From: Legionella rowbothamii
Lineage (GTDB): Bacteria; Pseudomonadota; Gammaproteobacteria; Legionellales; Legionellaceae
DNA length: 64,000 nucleotides
Assembly: GCF_900639985.1 (NCBI RefSeq)
Contig: NZ_CAAAIM010000002.1
Location: forward strand, 1 to 64,000
Direction: 5' to 3'
The notes beneath the pieces are model-generated. The model saw nothing but the letters and a program-made list of their open reading frames with translations. It ran no database searches and was not told the origin of the DNA. The position numbers and the translations under genes were made by a program. Positions 27,522-36,900 of the stretch are shown here, piece after piece; position 1 is the first letter of the stretch, and each line of letters begins with the position of its first letter.

Positions 27522-28826
27522 TTATAAATTTAGTTTTTGGCTAGGGCTTTCTTCTTCAATATCCTTTCCAACCAAATCATGCAATTTATTATGCAACAGC
27601 TTCACATTAATAGAATAACTCTCTATTCGAGTACCATCTTTCAAAACCGTAGCATTCTTAGGTTCTTGACGGGTAAAATGCTCCCCATCCACCAACCATA
27701 CTCCTGAGCGAGTTAAGCGATTATGACCATCTGCTTGAATAATTACGCCCTGGCTAATTGAGGGGGTCACAATTTGATTAGGATCCATTTCTGGACGGCT
27801 TTTAAAAAGAGGCAAGGCCATAGAACTTGAAGAAATAACTTGCACCGCGGGACCAAACTCATCCGTGGAAAACTCATCTGCAAATTGTTTTTTTAAATAT
27901 TTACCTAAGACCCCCTCTTGAGCATCAATACATACACTACCTGCAATGGTTACTCCCTTAAATTGTTTGAAATAAGCCAAAGGCATCAGCTTCTTATCAA
28001 CAGAACCCTGCCAGTACGTATTTCGCTCCGCCTCAGACGAGGTTAATTCATTTTCAGGAATATCCGCCGGCCCTTTGTTTAATTTATAACTGGCATAAAC
28101 AATAACGCCATTTTTGATACCAAGCAGCATATTTGTTTTTTGAATCTTAGACTTATGGCCAATATTCTCCCCTTCAGCATCACTAACCAAACGCGGGGTG
28201 GTTGCGGTCATATTAACCATAATTAATAAAGATGGGTATTTTTTACTGACCTCACTATAACCGGCTAATAATGCTTGTTGTGCGCCATAGGGCATGAATA
28301 AATGTGTTTTGCCCTCAAAGGCACAATGACTATAAAATTCCGGCATCACACAAATTGCCATTTCATCAGGAAAAAACTTTTTACGGTTCTCCACGAGAAG
28401 CTGATTAGATATATCTAAATGTTGATCAAATAAAGCAACTTGCTGTTGAATTGATCTGGGCTCCATTTGGGCATAAGATCCTGTAGGCATAGATACTGTA
28501 GCAATATTTAATTGGCGTGGCTCTTGTAATATCGGTCTTTGCTGCAGAGGGCCGGTGGCTTTAACAAATTCAGTCAAATAGTCAATCATGGGATGCGAGT
28601 TAACTCTAGGAACCGAAAGCCTGATGAACTCAGGGGTAATTTCCATACTCATTCGCGCACGTATCTTTTCAGGTAGCACAAACAAGTACGCAGTCTTATC
28701 CACTTCAGTAAGAGGAATATAAGTTACTGCATCAACATTATAATCATCATCCACCCAGCCGAACCAATCCAGTTTGGTGACATCCCGTAAAAACCTTACG
28801 GCTCCAGTATGCGCGGTCTTTGGCAT
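27522..28826 (-). CDS. Nitrilase-superfamily-like protein (possible effector)
   Basis: 434 residues, no signal peptide. The central part (about 105-350) carries what looks like the Glu-Lys-Cys triad of carbon-nitrogen hydrolases: E163 in VMPEFYSH, K248 or K251 in YASYKLNKGP, and C299 in GSVCIDAQEG, with spacing typical of the fold. The long N-terminal extension (about 100 residues) and the acidic C-terminus (KDIEEESPSQKLNL) are not typical of metabolic nitrilases. Nitrilases hydrolyse amides or nitriles; the substrate is unknown. Acidic/polar C-termini occur in Dot/Icm substrates, so an effector role is possible but unproven. It is divergent from the zinc-ribbon membrane gene. Confidence 0.7.
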   Translation of the reverse strand: MPKTAHTGAVRFLRDVTKLDWFGWVDDDYNVDAVTYIPLTEVDKTAYLFVLPEKIRARMSMEITPEFIRLSVPRVNSHPMIDYLTEFVKATGPLQQRPILQEPRQLNIATVSMPTGSYAQMEPRSIQQQVALFDQHLDISNQLLVENRKKFFPDEMAICVMPEFYSHCAFEGKTHLFMPYGAQQALLAGYSEVSKKYPSLLIMVNMTATTPRLVSDAEGENIGHKSKIQKTNMLLGIKNGVIVYASYKLNKGPADIPENELTSSEAERNTYWQGSVDKKLMPLAYFKQFKGVTIAGSVCIDAQEGVLGKYLKKQFADEFSTDEFGPAVQVISSSSMALPLFKSRPEMDPNQIVTPSISQGVIIQADGHNRLTRSGVWLVDGEHFTRQEPKNATVLKDGTRIESYSINVKLLHNKLHDLVGKDIEEESPSQKLNL

Positions 28827-28963
28827 AATAAACTCGAACGGTCACTTTAGCTAAATTATAGACAACAAATTTATTTAATAAGCAAAAGTGGCGAGCAGGA
28901 TACAAACATGTCCTATAATTTAGATATAGACCCTAGGCCTAAAATAACTAAGCGAACTTAATC

Positions 28964-30055
28964 ATGGATACTGAACTAGTAAAAGAGAAGAAGGGACCTA
29001 AAGGGCATCGCGCGTTGGTCATCACGCTCACTATTTTATTGGGCTTATTGATCTATTGGTTTCTTGGTTTTCTAATGGATGATATCGGTGATCAAGCAGG
29101 CCCCTCCTTGCAAGAAGTGCAAAAAAAATATCAAGACCCTACTTTAGTTAAAAATAAAGAATCGTTTAATCAACAGCTCACAAAGCTAATAGCTAAGGTC
29201 GATGAACAAAAACAACAGCAAGATATATTACAAACAAGCATTAATAGTTATCGAGATACCATGAATCAGCTACTGGACTTACAAAAAGCCAGTATTCAAA
29301 AGGGAGTCACCTTTTCTCCCGAATCTGAAAAAAATTTACAGCAGGTAACCAGCTTGTATTTGAATTATCAAAACCAATTTCAAGATTTAAACAGTTCCAT
29401 CACTAAAGATAATTTGGCTAGACAACAGCTGCAAAATCAACTCAATGACATAGACCACCAATTAGACAAGCAAAACCAAAAAGCAGATAAAGAATACAAT
29501 GCCTTATGGGTTCGCCATAATTGGGCAATGGCTGGACTGCAATTGCTGGTTTTAATCCCTTTATTGCTTCTATCTGCCTACCTATTTCGCCGCTATAAGA
29601 AGAGCATGTATAAGCCCTTAATAATGGCCGCTGGAATTGCTATTTTCTATAAAATATACGAAGTTATGCATTATTATTTTCCTTCTTATATTTTTAAATA
29701 CATCCTGGTTTTTGCCTTAATCTACATTACAGCCCAAACGTTAATTTCCAGGTTACGCATGGTAGTGACTCCTAAACCCGATTGGTTACAGAAACAATAC
29801 CGAGAGGCATATCAAAAAGTTCAATGCCCCATATGCCAATTCCCCATAAAACCTGGGTTTACCAAATTTGTTGCCGTGGAAAAAGGAATGAACCCTCCCC
29901 TAACTAACTCTAATTTACATGGGATTAATCGTTATACCTGCCCAGGCTGTGGAGAGAGCTTATTTGAGCAATGCACGCATTGTTCGCATATTCGTTATGC
30001 ATTATTGCCCTATTGTGACTTTTGTGGGGCTGAGAAAGATAATGGAGCAGTATGA
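28964..30055 (+). CDS. Membrane protein with coiled coil and C-terminal zinc ribbons
   Basis: 363 residues. A membrane helix (about 17-40) is followed by a coiled-coil region (about 75-185), then three hydrophobic helices (about 187-208, 214-237, 240-262) and a C-terminal domain with four Cys-pair knuckles: CPIC, CPGC, CTHC and CDFC (about 285-355). These would form two zinc ribbons, probably on the cytoplasmic side. No enzymatic motif is seen. The start is ATG 28964, 137 bases from the divergent nitrilase-like gene. I do not recognise the family; a role as a membrane-anchored adaptor is a guess. Confidence 0.8.
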   Translation: MDTELVKEKKGPKGHRALVITLTILLGLLIYWFLGFLMDDIGDQAGPSLQEVQKKYQDPTLVKNKESFNQQLTKLIAKVDEQKQQQDILQTSINSYRDTMNQLLDLQKASIQKGVTFSPESEKNLQQVTSLYLNYQNQFQDLNSSITKDNLARQQLQNQLNDIDHQLDKQNQKADKEYNALWVRHNWAMAGLQLLVLIPLLLLSAYLFRRYKKSMYKPLIMAAGIAIFYKIYEVMHYYFPSYIFKYILVFALIYITAQTLISRLRMVVTPKPDWLQKQYREAYQKVQCPICQFPIKPGFTKFVAVEKGMNPPLTNSNLHGINRYTCPGCGESLFEQCTHCSHIRYALLPYCDFCGAEKDNGAV

Positions 30056-30179
30056 TTGTAGACACGCTCCTAGCTCCTTAGTAGATATTTGCCTATGGCA
30101 CCAGCCCATCACAGGAATATAAACTTCCTCTATACCTTTATCATCACTATTTAAGTTCCTCAACCATGAACTAGTCAAA

Positions 30180-30719
30180 ATGCTGTTAGAAAGAGGAGTC
30201 AATATTAATACAGTAACAGCCGATGGCGCCACTCCACTGTATCTAGCAGCTCAGAATGATCATGTTGAAATAGTCAAAATGCTGCTAGAAAAAGAAGCCG
30301 ATGTTAATAAAGTAAGAGCCAATGGCGCCACCCCACTGTTTATAGCAGCTCAGAACGGACATGTTGAGGTAGTAAAAATAGTGCTCGCTGCAAAAGCTAA
30401 TATGTCGATCCATTTCAAAACTACAGTAAGTAGCCTACGCGAATGGGCAAATAGCACGAATGTAACTGAGCCAATAGAACGGTTAATTATCCAAAAAAAT
30501 GCAACCGACGAACTCTTCACCTCCCCATTAGAAATTGCTGAAATAATGGGACACCTCGACATCATTGTCTTATTAAAAAATTCGCCCCAATTACCCTGTA
30601 ATTCTCATGGATCACGTTTTTTCTCGCAGAACGCTGTGTTGCCAACAGAACCAGATTCTATGACCCCGGAATGCGATAACTATTCAAAGCCCGTGCGCAC
30701 GTCATGGGATATTCTCTGA
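30180..30719 (+). CDS. Ankyrin-repeat protein, probably 5'-truncated
   Basis: 179 codons with two full ankyrin repeats (DGATPLYLAAQNDHVEIVKMLLEK and NGATPLFIAAQNGHVEVVKIVLAA) and a further degenerate one (SPLEIAEIMGHLDIIVLL). The only in-frame ATG falls inside a helix: the codons just upstream read FLNHELVK, i.e. the same repeat continues 5' of the start until a stop near 30120. There is no ribosome site. This suggests the true N-terminus has been lost. Ankyrin proteins of Legionella are often Dot/Icm effectors, but this copy may be a pseudogene. Confidence 0.6.
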   Translation: MLLERGVNINTVTADGATPLYLAAQNDHVEIVKMLLEKEADVNKVRANGATPLFIAAQNGHVEVVKIVLAAKANMSIHFKTTVSSLREWANSTNVTEPIERLIIQKNATDELFTSPLEIAEIMGHLDIIVLLKNSPQLPCNSHGSRFFSQNAVLPTEPDSMTPECDNYSKPVRTSWDIL

Positions 30720-31023
30720 TGACTCGGACAAACGAGACACATAGGTGGTGGAGATAAATAACACTGAGTAGGAAAAAAAATCAATGCATGGCAAACTGAA
30801 CAGGGTTCATTGATACATTGGGAAGGAACATATGACTAAAGCCAGGTTGAAACTTATTAAGCCTTATGCCGGTTTGAGCGCAATATCATAAGCTTATGAT
30901 ACTGAAGGGTAGCTCTTCGACAGTTCACTTTTTGAATTTCTAACATCAAGGAACAAATTGTGGTGCTTGGCAAGGGCCACATAACCCTTGCTTTGTCTTC
31001 AAAGCGCTGGATGCCACCAATTG
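30720..31023. other. Intergenic region between ankyrin and LRR genes
   Basis: About 300 bases between convergent genes. A weak inverted repeat AAGGG ... CCCTT near 30971-30990 is the only structure seen. Confidence 0.4.
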
Positions 31024-32292
31024 CTAGGGCTGGAGCGCATGGGTGATGGCAAGGTCTTTTTTATTACTGAGTCGTTCTAAAACATTGCCAAACAACGTAT
31101 GAGCAAGACTTCCTCCTTCTTTGAAGGTCAACGAGGTCGTTTTCGATTGACCACTGACATAGGCTTCATGAGAATAGGATAAGATATCTAAGCCAATTTC
31201 CTCTACAAGCATGGTTCGGCTTACAACTTGTGCCAAAGCCGACGGCCGGCCTTTTTTGTCTTCCAGGTTTTTTTGTAATGCCTTGGTTAACTCAGGATGG
31301 TTTATACCAAGGACTCGCGTTACATTCGAACCTTCAAGTGCTTCCGCTAAATCTTTTGCTTCTTTATCCTCTAAGTCTTTTTGCCTTTTTTTCTCTTCTT
31401 TGCCAATTTCATAGTCAAGATTATGTAACTGGATATTATTGCAATCGACATTAAGCGTGTGCACATGAGTGTCTTTTAGCTGGCGCGCTAAACGTTCCAG
31501 GTCATCAATGAAATTATGACCAACATCAAGCGTGTGAACCAGCGTACGTTGAAGCGCTTCTCCTAATTGTCGTGCTCCTCCCCTAGCCAGGTTAAAATGA
31601 CGCAACTGCATGTCTTGAGGTTCATCGGCTAACCGTTTACCGATATTATTGCCCCTGAGACTCAGCGTGTGCACTTGGGTGTCTCGAAGTGTTAAAACCA
31701 AGACTATGGCCCCGTAATAATGAAGACTATTGCAACTGGCATCCAGCACGTTTATCTGGGTACGTTTAAGTGTAAGCCCTAAATCTTTTGCGCCTTGGGG
31801 GCCAATATTATTATTCGCGACATTCAGGGCATACACCTGGGTTCCTTGAAGGGCAATCCCTACGTCTTTTGCACCTGGGGGGCCAATATTATTGTAAGCA
31901 ACATTCAGGTCGCGCACTTGCGTGCCGCGAAGTGTCTCCGCTAAATCTTTTACACCTTGGGCACCAAGATTATTGCCAGCAACATTAACCGTATGCACCT
32001 GCGTGCCTTGAAGTGAACGTCCTAAAATTTTTGCTTGTTGGGCGTTAATTCCCCAGAAAGACAAATCAACTGTGGTCAGCTGAGCATTTCTGAATAACTC
32101 GTTTAAAGATGACACGTTTTCGGTTTCAAGATAATCTCGAATTAAACCTCTTAATGAGGACATTTTTTGGGTTTCCAGGGAGTCTTGAGTTGGACTATTT
32201 AAAGGCGGGACTTCTTCGATCTTAAGATACTGTTGAATATGGCGGATCATGGTTTTAAGATATTGGTACGATAGACTGAGTACATTGAACAT
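31024..32292 (-). CDS. Leucine-rich-repeat protein, ribonuclease-inhibitor type (effector candidate)
   Basis: 422 residues, no signal peptide. From about residue 70 to 290 there are eight or nine LRRs with a period near 26-28, of the form TQVxxLNVxxNNIGxxGAKDLGxxL. This ribonuclease-inhibitor/NOD type is eukaryotic-like and is common among Dot/Icm effectors of Legionella. A lysine/glutamate-rich helix (KEEKKRQKDLEDKEAKDLAE) follows, then a C-terminal helical part. The start at ATG 32292 has GGAAAG upstream. It lies next to an IS91-family element and a broken ankyrin gene. Confidence 0.8.
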   Translation of the reverse strand: MFNVLSLSYQYLKTMIRHIQQYLKIEEVPPLNSPTQDSLETQKMSSLRGLIRDYLETENVSSLNELFRNAQLTTVDLSFWGINAQQAKILGRSLQGTQVHTVNVAGNNLGAQGVKDLAETLRGTQVRDLNVAYNNIGPPGAKDVGIALQGTQVYALNVANNNIGPQGAKDLGLTLKRTQINVLDASCNSLHYYGAIVLVLTLRDTQVHTLSLRGNNIGKRLADEPQDMQLRHFNLARGGARQLGEALQRTLVHTLDVGHNFIDDLERLARQLKDTHVHTLNVDCNNIQLHNLDYEIGKEEKKRQKDLEDKEAKDLAEALEGSNVTRVLGINHPELTKALQKNLEDKKGRPSALAQVVSRTMLVEEIGLDILSYSHEAYVSGQSKTTSLTFKEGGSLAHTLFGNVLERLSNKKDLAITHALQP

Positions 32293-32376
32293 AAAAAATA
32301 GCTTTCCAAAATGTTAAAATGTGCAAAATATTACCATTTAATGATCATATTGTCTATAAATTAGAAATTGTTCGTT

Positions 32377-33720
32377 GTGTTCAAGTTCTTTCAAGGCGCG
32401 TAGGCGCACAGGCCGACGTTGTCGGCGACTTGTCGTGTTCCGTGCCACACTAAGCCACTGTATTTTAACCTGTTTTTTGTATGCACCTTACCCTGAAAAA
32501 GTTTCTTCTCAAAGATGAGAACTGGTATCGCTATCGTCAATTTTATTCGGAGCATGGAGGAATCAGGGAGAGTGTGGATTACAGCATCAATAAAGTCTTA
32601 AGTTGCCGTCATTACATGCGAGGCCATGCGCATTATCATTGCTCCAATCCATCCTGTACGCATGAAAAGCGAGTGCATTTTAGCTGCAAAGATCGTGGCT
32701 GTAGTGCGTGCGGCAAAATTGCTACCGATAACTGGTTACAAAAGAATAAAGAGCATCTACCCCCCTGCCCGTGGCAGCACATAACCTTTACCATGCCCAA
32801 AGCTTTAAGCGATTTATTTCTGGTGAACCGACATCTACTGAATCAACTCCCTGCACTTGTGGGAAAAATCCTTAATAACCTTGCCAAAGCGAAGGGACTT
32901 AAACTCGGTATCTTTATGGCCTTACATACCTTTGGTAGAACCCTCAACTGGCATGTGCACCTGCATGTATCAGTAACTCAGGGCGGATTAACAAAAGAGC
33001 AGCAATGGAAAAGTCTCTTTTTCAAAAAGAACACGCTGATGACCATGTGGCTCTATGCGCTCATTACCTTTTTAAGAAATCAGTATCAACAAGGCGCGCT
33101 AACAAGAGTCCCTGAGATGAGAAACCAAAGCATAAGCTCCATGCTGGCACAACAATACGTTAAATACTGGCAAGTCCATTGTGCAAAGCCTCATAAAAAT
33201 CCTAAAAAAGACATCGAATACTTAGGGCGTTACATCAAACGACCCGCCATTGCTAATTCACGCCTCGTTCATTACAACCGCTCTTCTCTGCTCTTTAAAT
33301 TTCTTAATCATCGCACAAAAAAAACTCAATACACTGAGTTACATCCTTTTGATTTCATTGCCCGATTTATTCAGCACCTGCCTGAAAAAGGCTTTCGCCT
33401 CATTCGATACTTTGGATTTCTTGCCAATCGCTTGCGCGCTCAATTATTGCCTGTTGTTTCGTCTCTATTTAACCATCAACCCAATCCCAAACAACGTTCC
33501 TGGGCTTTGCGAGTAAAACACCAATCCGGGAACAATCCGCTCGATTGCATCCTGTGTAAACACGCCATGCGATTGTCGTTCCTGCTATTTAAACTCTCCT
33601 CAAAACAGCTGATGAATTACACCTCTCAGATCGCATTGCAAAAACCCATTCGTATCAATTAACGAAATTACTTTGTCTTTTTTTCAAAAACTCGACAATT
33701 TACATCCCATTTTGGAGTAA
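32377..33720 (+). mobile_element. IS91-family insertion sequence (ends approximate)
   Basis: The transposase gene is flanked by non-coding sequence with a hairpin at 32412-32426 (GCCGAC-GTT-GTCGGC), the type of palindrome found at IS91 termini. IS91 elements move by rolling-circle transposition, lack terminal inverted repeats and target GAAC/CAAG-like tetramers; a GTTCAAG lies at about 32378-32384. The exact borders need comparison with other copies, so the coordinates are estimates. Confidence 0.55.
32481..33662 (+). CDS. IS91-family rolling-circle (Y2) transposase
   Basis: 393 residues, near the usual 400 for the family, so apparently complete. The N-terminal zinc-binding domain has C-x4-C at 54-59 and the C69-x4-C74-x2-C77 cluster. 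The HUH nuclease motif is WHVHLHV (H158, H160, H162) and the two catalytic tyrosines are Y247 and Y251 in YLGRYIKRP. The fold nicks single-stranded DNA and makes a covalent tyrosine link. No frameshift is visible, so the copy could be active. Confidence 0.92.
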   Translation: MHLTLKKFLLKDENWYRYRQFYSEHGGIRESVDYSINKVLSCRHYMRGHAHYHCSNPSCTHEKRVHFSCKDRGCSACGKIATDNWLQKNKEHLPPCPWQHITFTMPKALSDLFLVNRHLLNQLPALVGKILNNLAKAKGLKLGIFMALHTFGRTLNWHVHLHVSVTQGGLTKEQQWKSLFFKKNTLMTMWLYALITFLRNQYQQGALTRVPEMRNQSISSMLAQQYVKYWQVHCAKPHKNPKKDIEYLGRYIKRPAIANSRLVHYNRSSLLFKFLNHRTKKTQYTELHPFDFIARFIQHLPEKGFRLIRYFGFLANRLRAQLLPVVSSLFNHQPNPKQRSWALRVKHQSGNNPLDCILCKHAMRLSFLLFKLSSKQLMNYTSQIALQKPIRIN

Positions 33721-33987
33721 ATTTATTCTTGGCTCTATCCCTCTTCCCTGATTCACAACAAATAGTCATAAACTACAATAATATTGCTGTACAAATATCA
33801 TTCTTTTATTCTTTGAATTTCCTATAACCTCGAGCCAACAAACCCAATGTAACCAACTCTAACCTTTTGACTTCTTACTCACGCCAAGTAATTTTCCCAT
33901 GGGCATGCAACCTGATTGAAAATAAAAAAGAGATGCTGTATGTTGAAAATGGTTAATAAATTAGTAGCAAGTTTAGGATAATAGGGA
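33663..33987. other. Region after IS91 transposase and before adhesin gene
   Basis: About 325 AT-rich bases. It should contain the IS91 origin end and the promoter of the 1,405-residue protein. I see no coding frame and no clear hairpin. Confidence 0.4.
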
Positions 33988-36900
33988 ATGAAACGAGAAG
34001 GGATACGTCAGGTTAGTGGACAGTGGGTTAGGTTTATTGGAGTTATCTTTACCAAGTTATGGTCTAAGCGAAAAACCTTAAAACAACGCAATAACCCCTA
34101 TTTGTTACGGGCAATATTTTTTTTGGGTGTATTTGGACTAACAACCTCTTCCGTTTATGCAGCTAAACCCGTTTTCCTTATTAAACCGATAAGCAAAGCA
34201 CCTGCCGTTTTGTATTTGGGACAAACTGCTACTGCAAATTATCTAGTAACGAATAATACGCCTTATGTTTTAAAAAATAGTGGCTTATCACAATTACCTG
34301 CCGGGATTAGCACAAGTGGCGGAAGTTGTCATGCGAGCTTTGATTTAGCTCCCGGTCAAAGTTGCAACATTCAATTAACAATCATTGCCGATAAGTTAAG
34401 TGGCGATATTCACGGTGGCCCCACAGTCTGTAATACCATAAACAATCCAGTTTATTGTGCTCGCCCTACGGAGCAAGATGGTTTAGAAATTAAAAAAATT
34501 AATACTCCGCCCCCGACTTCACCTCCCAGCATACCGCAAAATATAATGGCTAATGTCCATATTGCTGCTGATGGTTCCTTGTCGGCGCAAGTAAGGTGGG
34601 ATCCCCCCAAAAATGATGGTGGTTTACCAATTGTTGGTTATTTAGTAACTGCTGACTCAAGCTTTTTTGCTGCTGCAGATAGCTGTTCCACGGATGCGAC
34701 TCATCTCAATTGTACTATTAGTGGGCTTAATCCAGGTACTAAGTATATTTTTTCTGTTGCTGCAATCAATACGTCAGGTAAAGGCCAACCGGCTCCCTCC
34801 CCTTCAGTTATAACCCCAACGGTGCCTTTTGCACCAACGGCGGTAACCGCTGTGGCCAATGGAAATGGTACGGTTGACATAAATTGGACCACCCCGAGTG
34901 ATGGTGGCTCTACCATTACCGGGTATATGGTAAGCTCCTCTCCTGATAATGTAACGTGTAGTACCTCTGGTGCAACACATTGTACTTATTCGACCCTGAC
35001 CCCTGGTTCTAGCTATAGCTTTACCGTAAAAGCAATTAATGTTATTGGTGTAGGAGCTGCATCCGAGCCGACCAATATTGTTAATATACCAGCAGTTCCC
35101 GGTGCACCAACTTCGGTAATCGCCACTGTTAGCGGGAATGGAGCAGGTACTATTTCCGTAAGTGTTAATTGGGTAGCTCCCATACATGATGGGGGTACGG
35201 CAATCAGTGGTTATACTGTGACCCCATCGCCTTTACCATCTTCAGGAAACACAACCTGCAGTACAAACGGAGCCACCAGTTGTACTTTTACAAATTTAAC
35301 TCAAGGCTCAACCTATAGTTTTGTAGTAGCTGCTGAAAATTCCGCAGGGGTCGGTATTCCTTCCAGTGTCTCCAACACTATTCGGGTACAAGATTCACAA
35401 ACGATTACCTTTACTTCGAGTGCTCCTTCGAATGCAGTGGTAGCCGGTAGTTCATATCTGCCCAGTGCTACTGCCTCCTCTGGATTAATGGTAAGTTTTA
35501 GTGTTGATACCGCAAGTGCAGGTATTTGTTCTTTGAGTGGTGGTGCTCTTACCTATCAAGCTGTGGGCAATTGCATATTAAATGCCAATCAAACTGGGGA
35601 TAATAATTACATTGCGGCGACTCAAGTACAGCAAACTATTAGCGTAGGTAAAGGCTCACAAACTATTAGTTATACCAGCACGGCCCCCAGTACCGCAGTA
35701 GTTGCGGGCGCCACCTATACCCCAACAGCAACGACTACTTCCGGGCTTACGGTGACACTAACTGTGGATGCTGCCAGTAGCTCAATATGCTCCATGAGTG
35801 CTGGGGTGGTATCCTTTATCGGTGCGGGAACTTGTACCCTAAATGCGAATCAGGCGGGTAATGCCAATTACAATGCAGCGCCTCAGGTGCAGCAAAGTTT
35901 TACCGTTGCAAAAAGTAGCCAAACCATTAGTTATACGAGTACAGCACCTTCTCTAGCACTAGTGGGTGGAACTACGTATACGCCAACGGCAACAGCAAGC
36001 TCTGGATTGGTAGTGACTATTACGGTGGATGCTACCAGCAGCAGTGTTTGCTCTATCAGTAGCGGTGTGGTTTCATTTAATGCCATAGGTATCTGTACTT
36101 TAAATGCAAATCAAGCAGGTAATGCTGATTATAATGCTGCTACTCAGGTGCAACAAAGCTTTTCAGTCATCACGACTCCTGGGGCGCCTACCGGAGCTAC
36201 TGCAGTTGCTGGAAATGGTTTAGCTTTAGTTAGTTGGACTGCGCCTGCATCTACGGGAGGAGCCAGTATTTCTAGTTACCAGGTAACATCTTCACCAGGT
36301 GGATTCACTTGCAGTACTTCCGGCCTTGCTCGCTGTAAAGTCACAGGCCTTAGCAATGGAACCAGCTATACATTTACCGTGACGGCAACCAATAGTGCAG
36401 GTACAAGTCCTGCTTCTACAGACTCTAATGCAGTAATACCTTTTCCTGATCCCACAACCACACAGTTGTATTCTTCACTAAATCCAGTAGCTGTTAGCAA
36501 TACAGTGACCTTAAGTGCCCAGGTAACATCGGTGAATGGCTTTTTATCCGTGGGAACGGTTAATTTTTTCAATGCTGGGGTTGCTATTAGTGGCTGTAGC
36601 AACATTTCTGTCGTCTCCGGCAGTGCGAGTTGCAACACTTCTTTTGCTAGTGCAGCTACGAATACTATAACTGCAACCTATAGTGGCTCGGCTGCCAATT
36701 CAGCAAGTACCTCTGCTGCATTTAGCCAATATAGTGTGCCCGCCATCAGTCAAGTCACTTTAAGCACCGCTCCTCGACAAGTAACAGCTATTCCGGGAGA
36801 CTCTCAGGTTATAGTTCGCTGGTTACCTCCATTTAATACTGGAGGACAGGCCATTACGGGCTATTCTGTAACCTACGGTCCAACCACAGCCAGCCCCACT

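Noticed and set aside
27356..27544. 62-codon plus-strand frame near the capsule relic
   Set aside because: No ribosome site, and its end overlaps the nitrilase-like gene; composition is not convincing.
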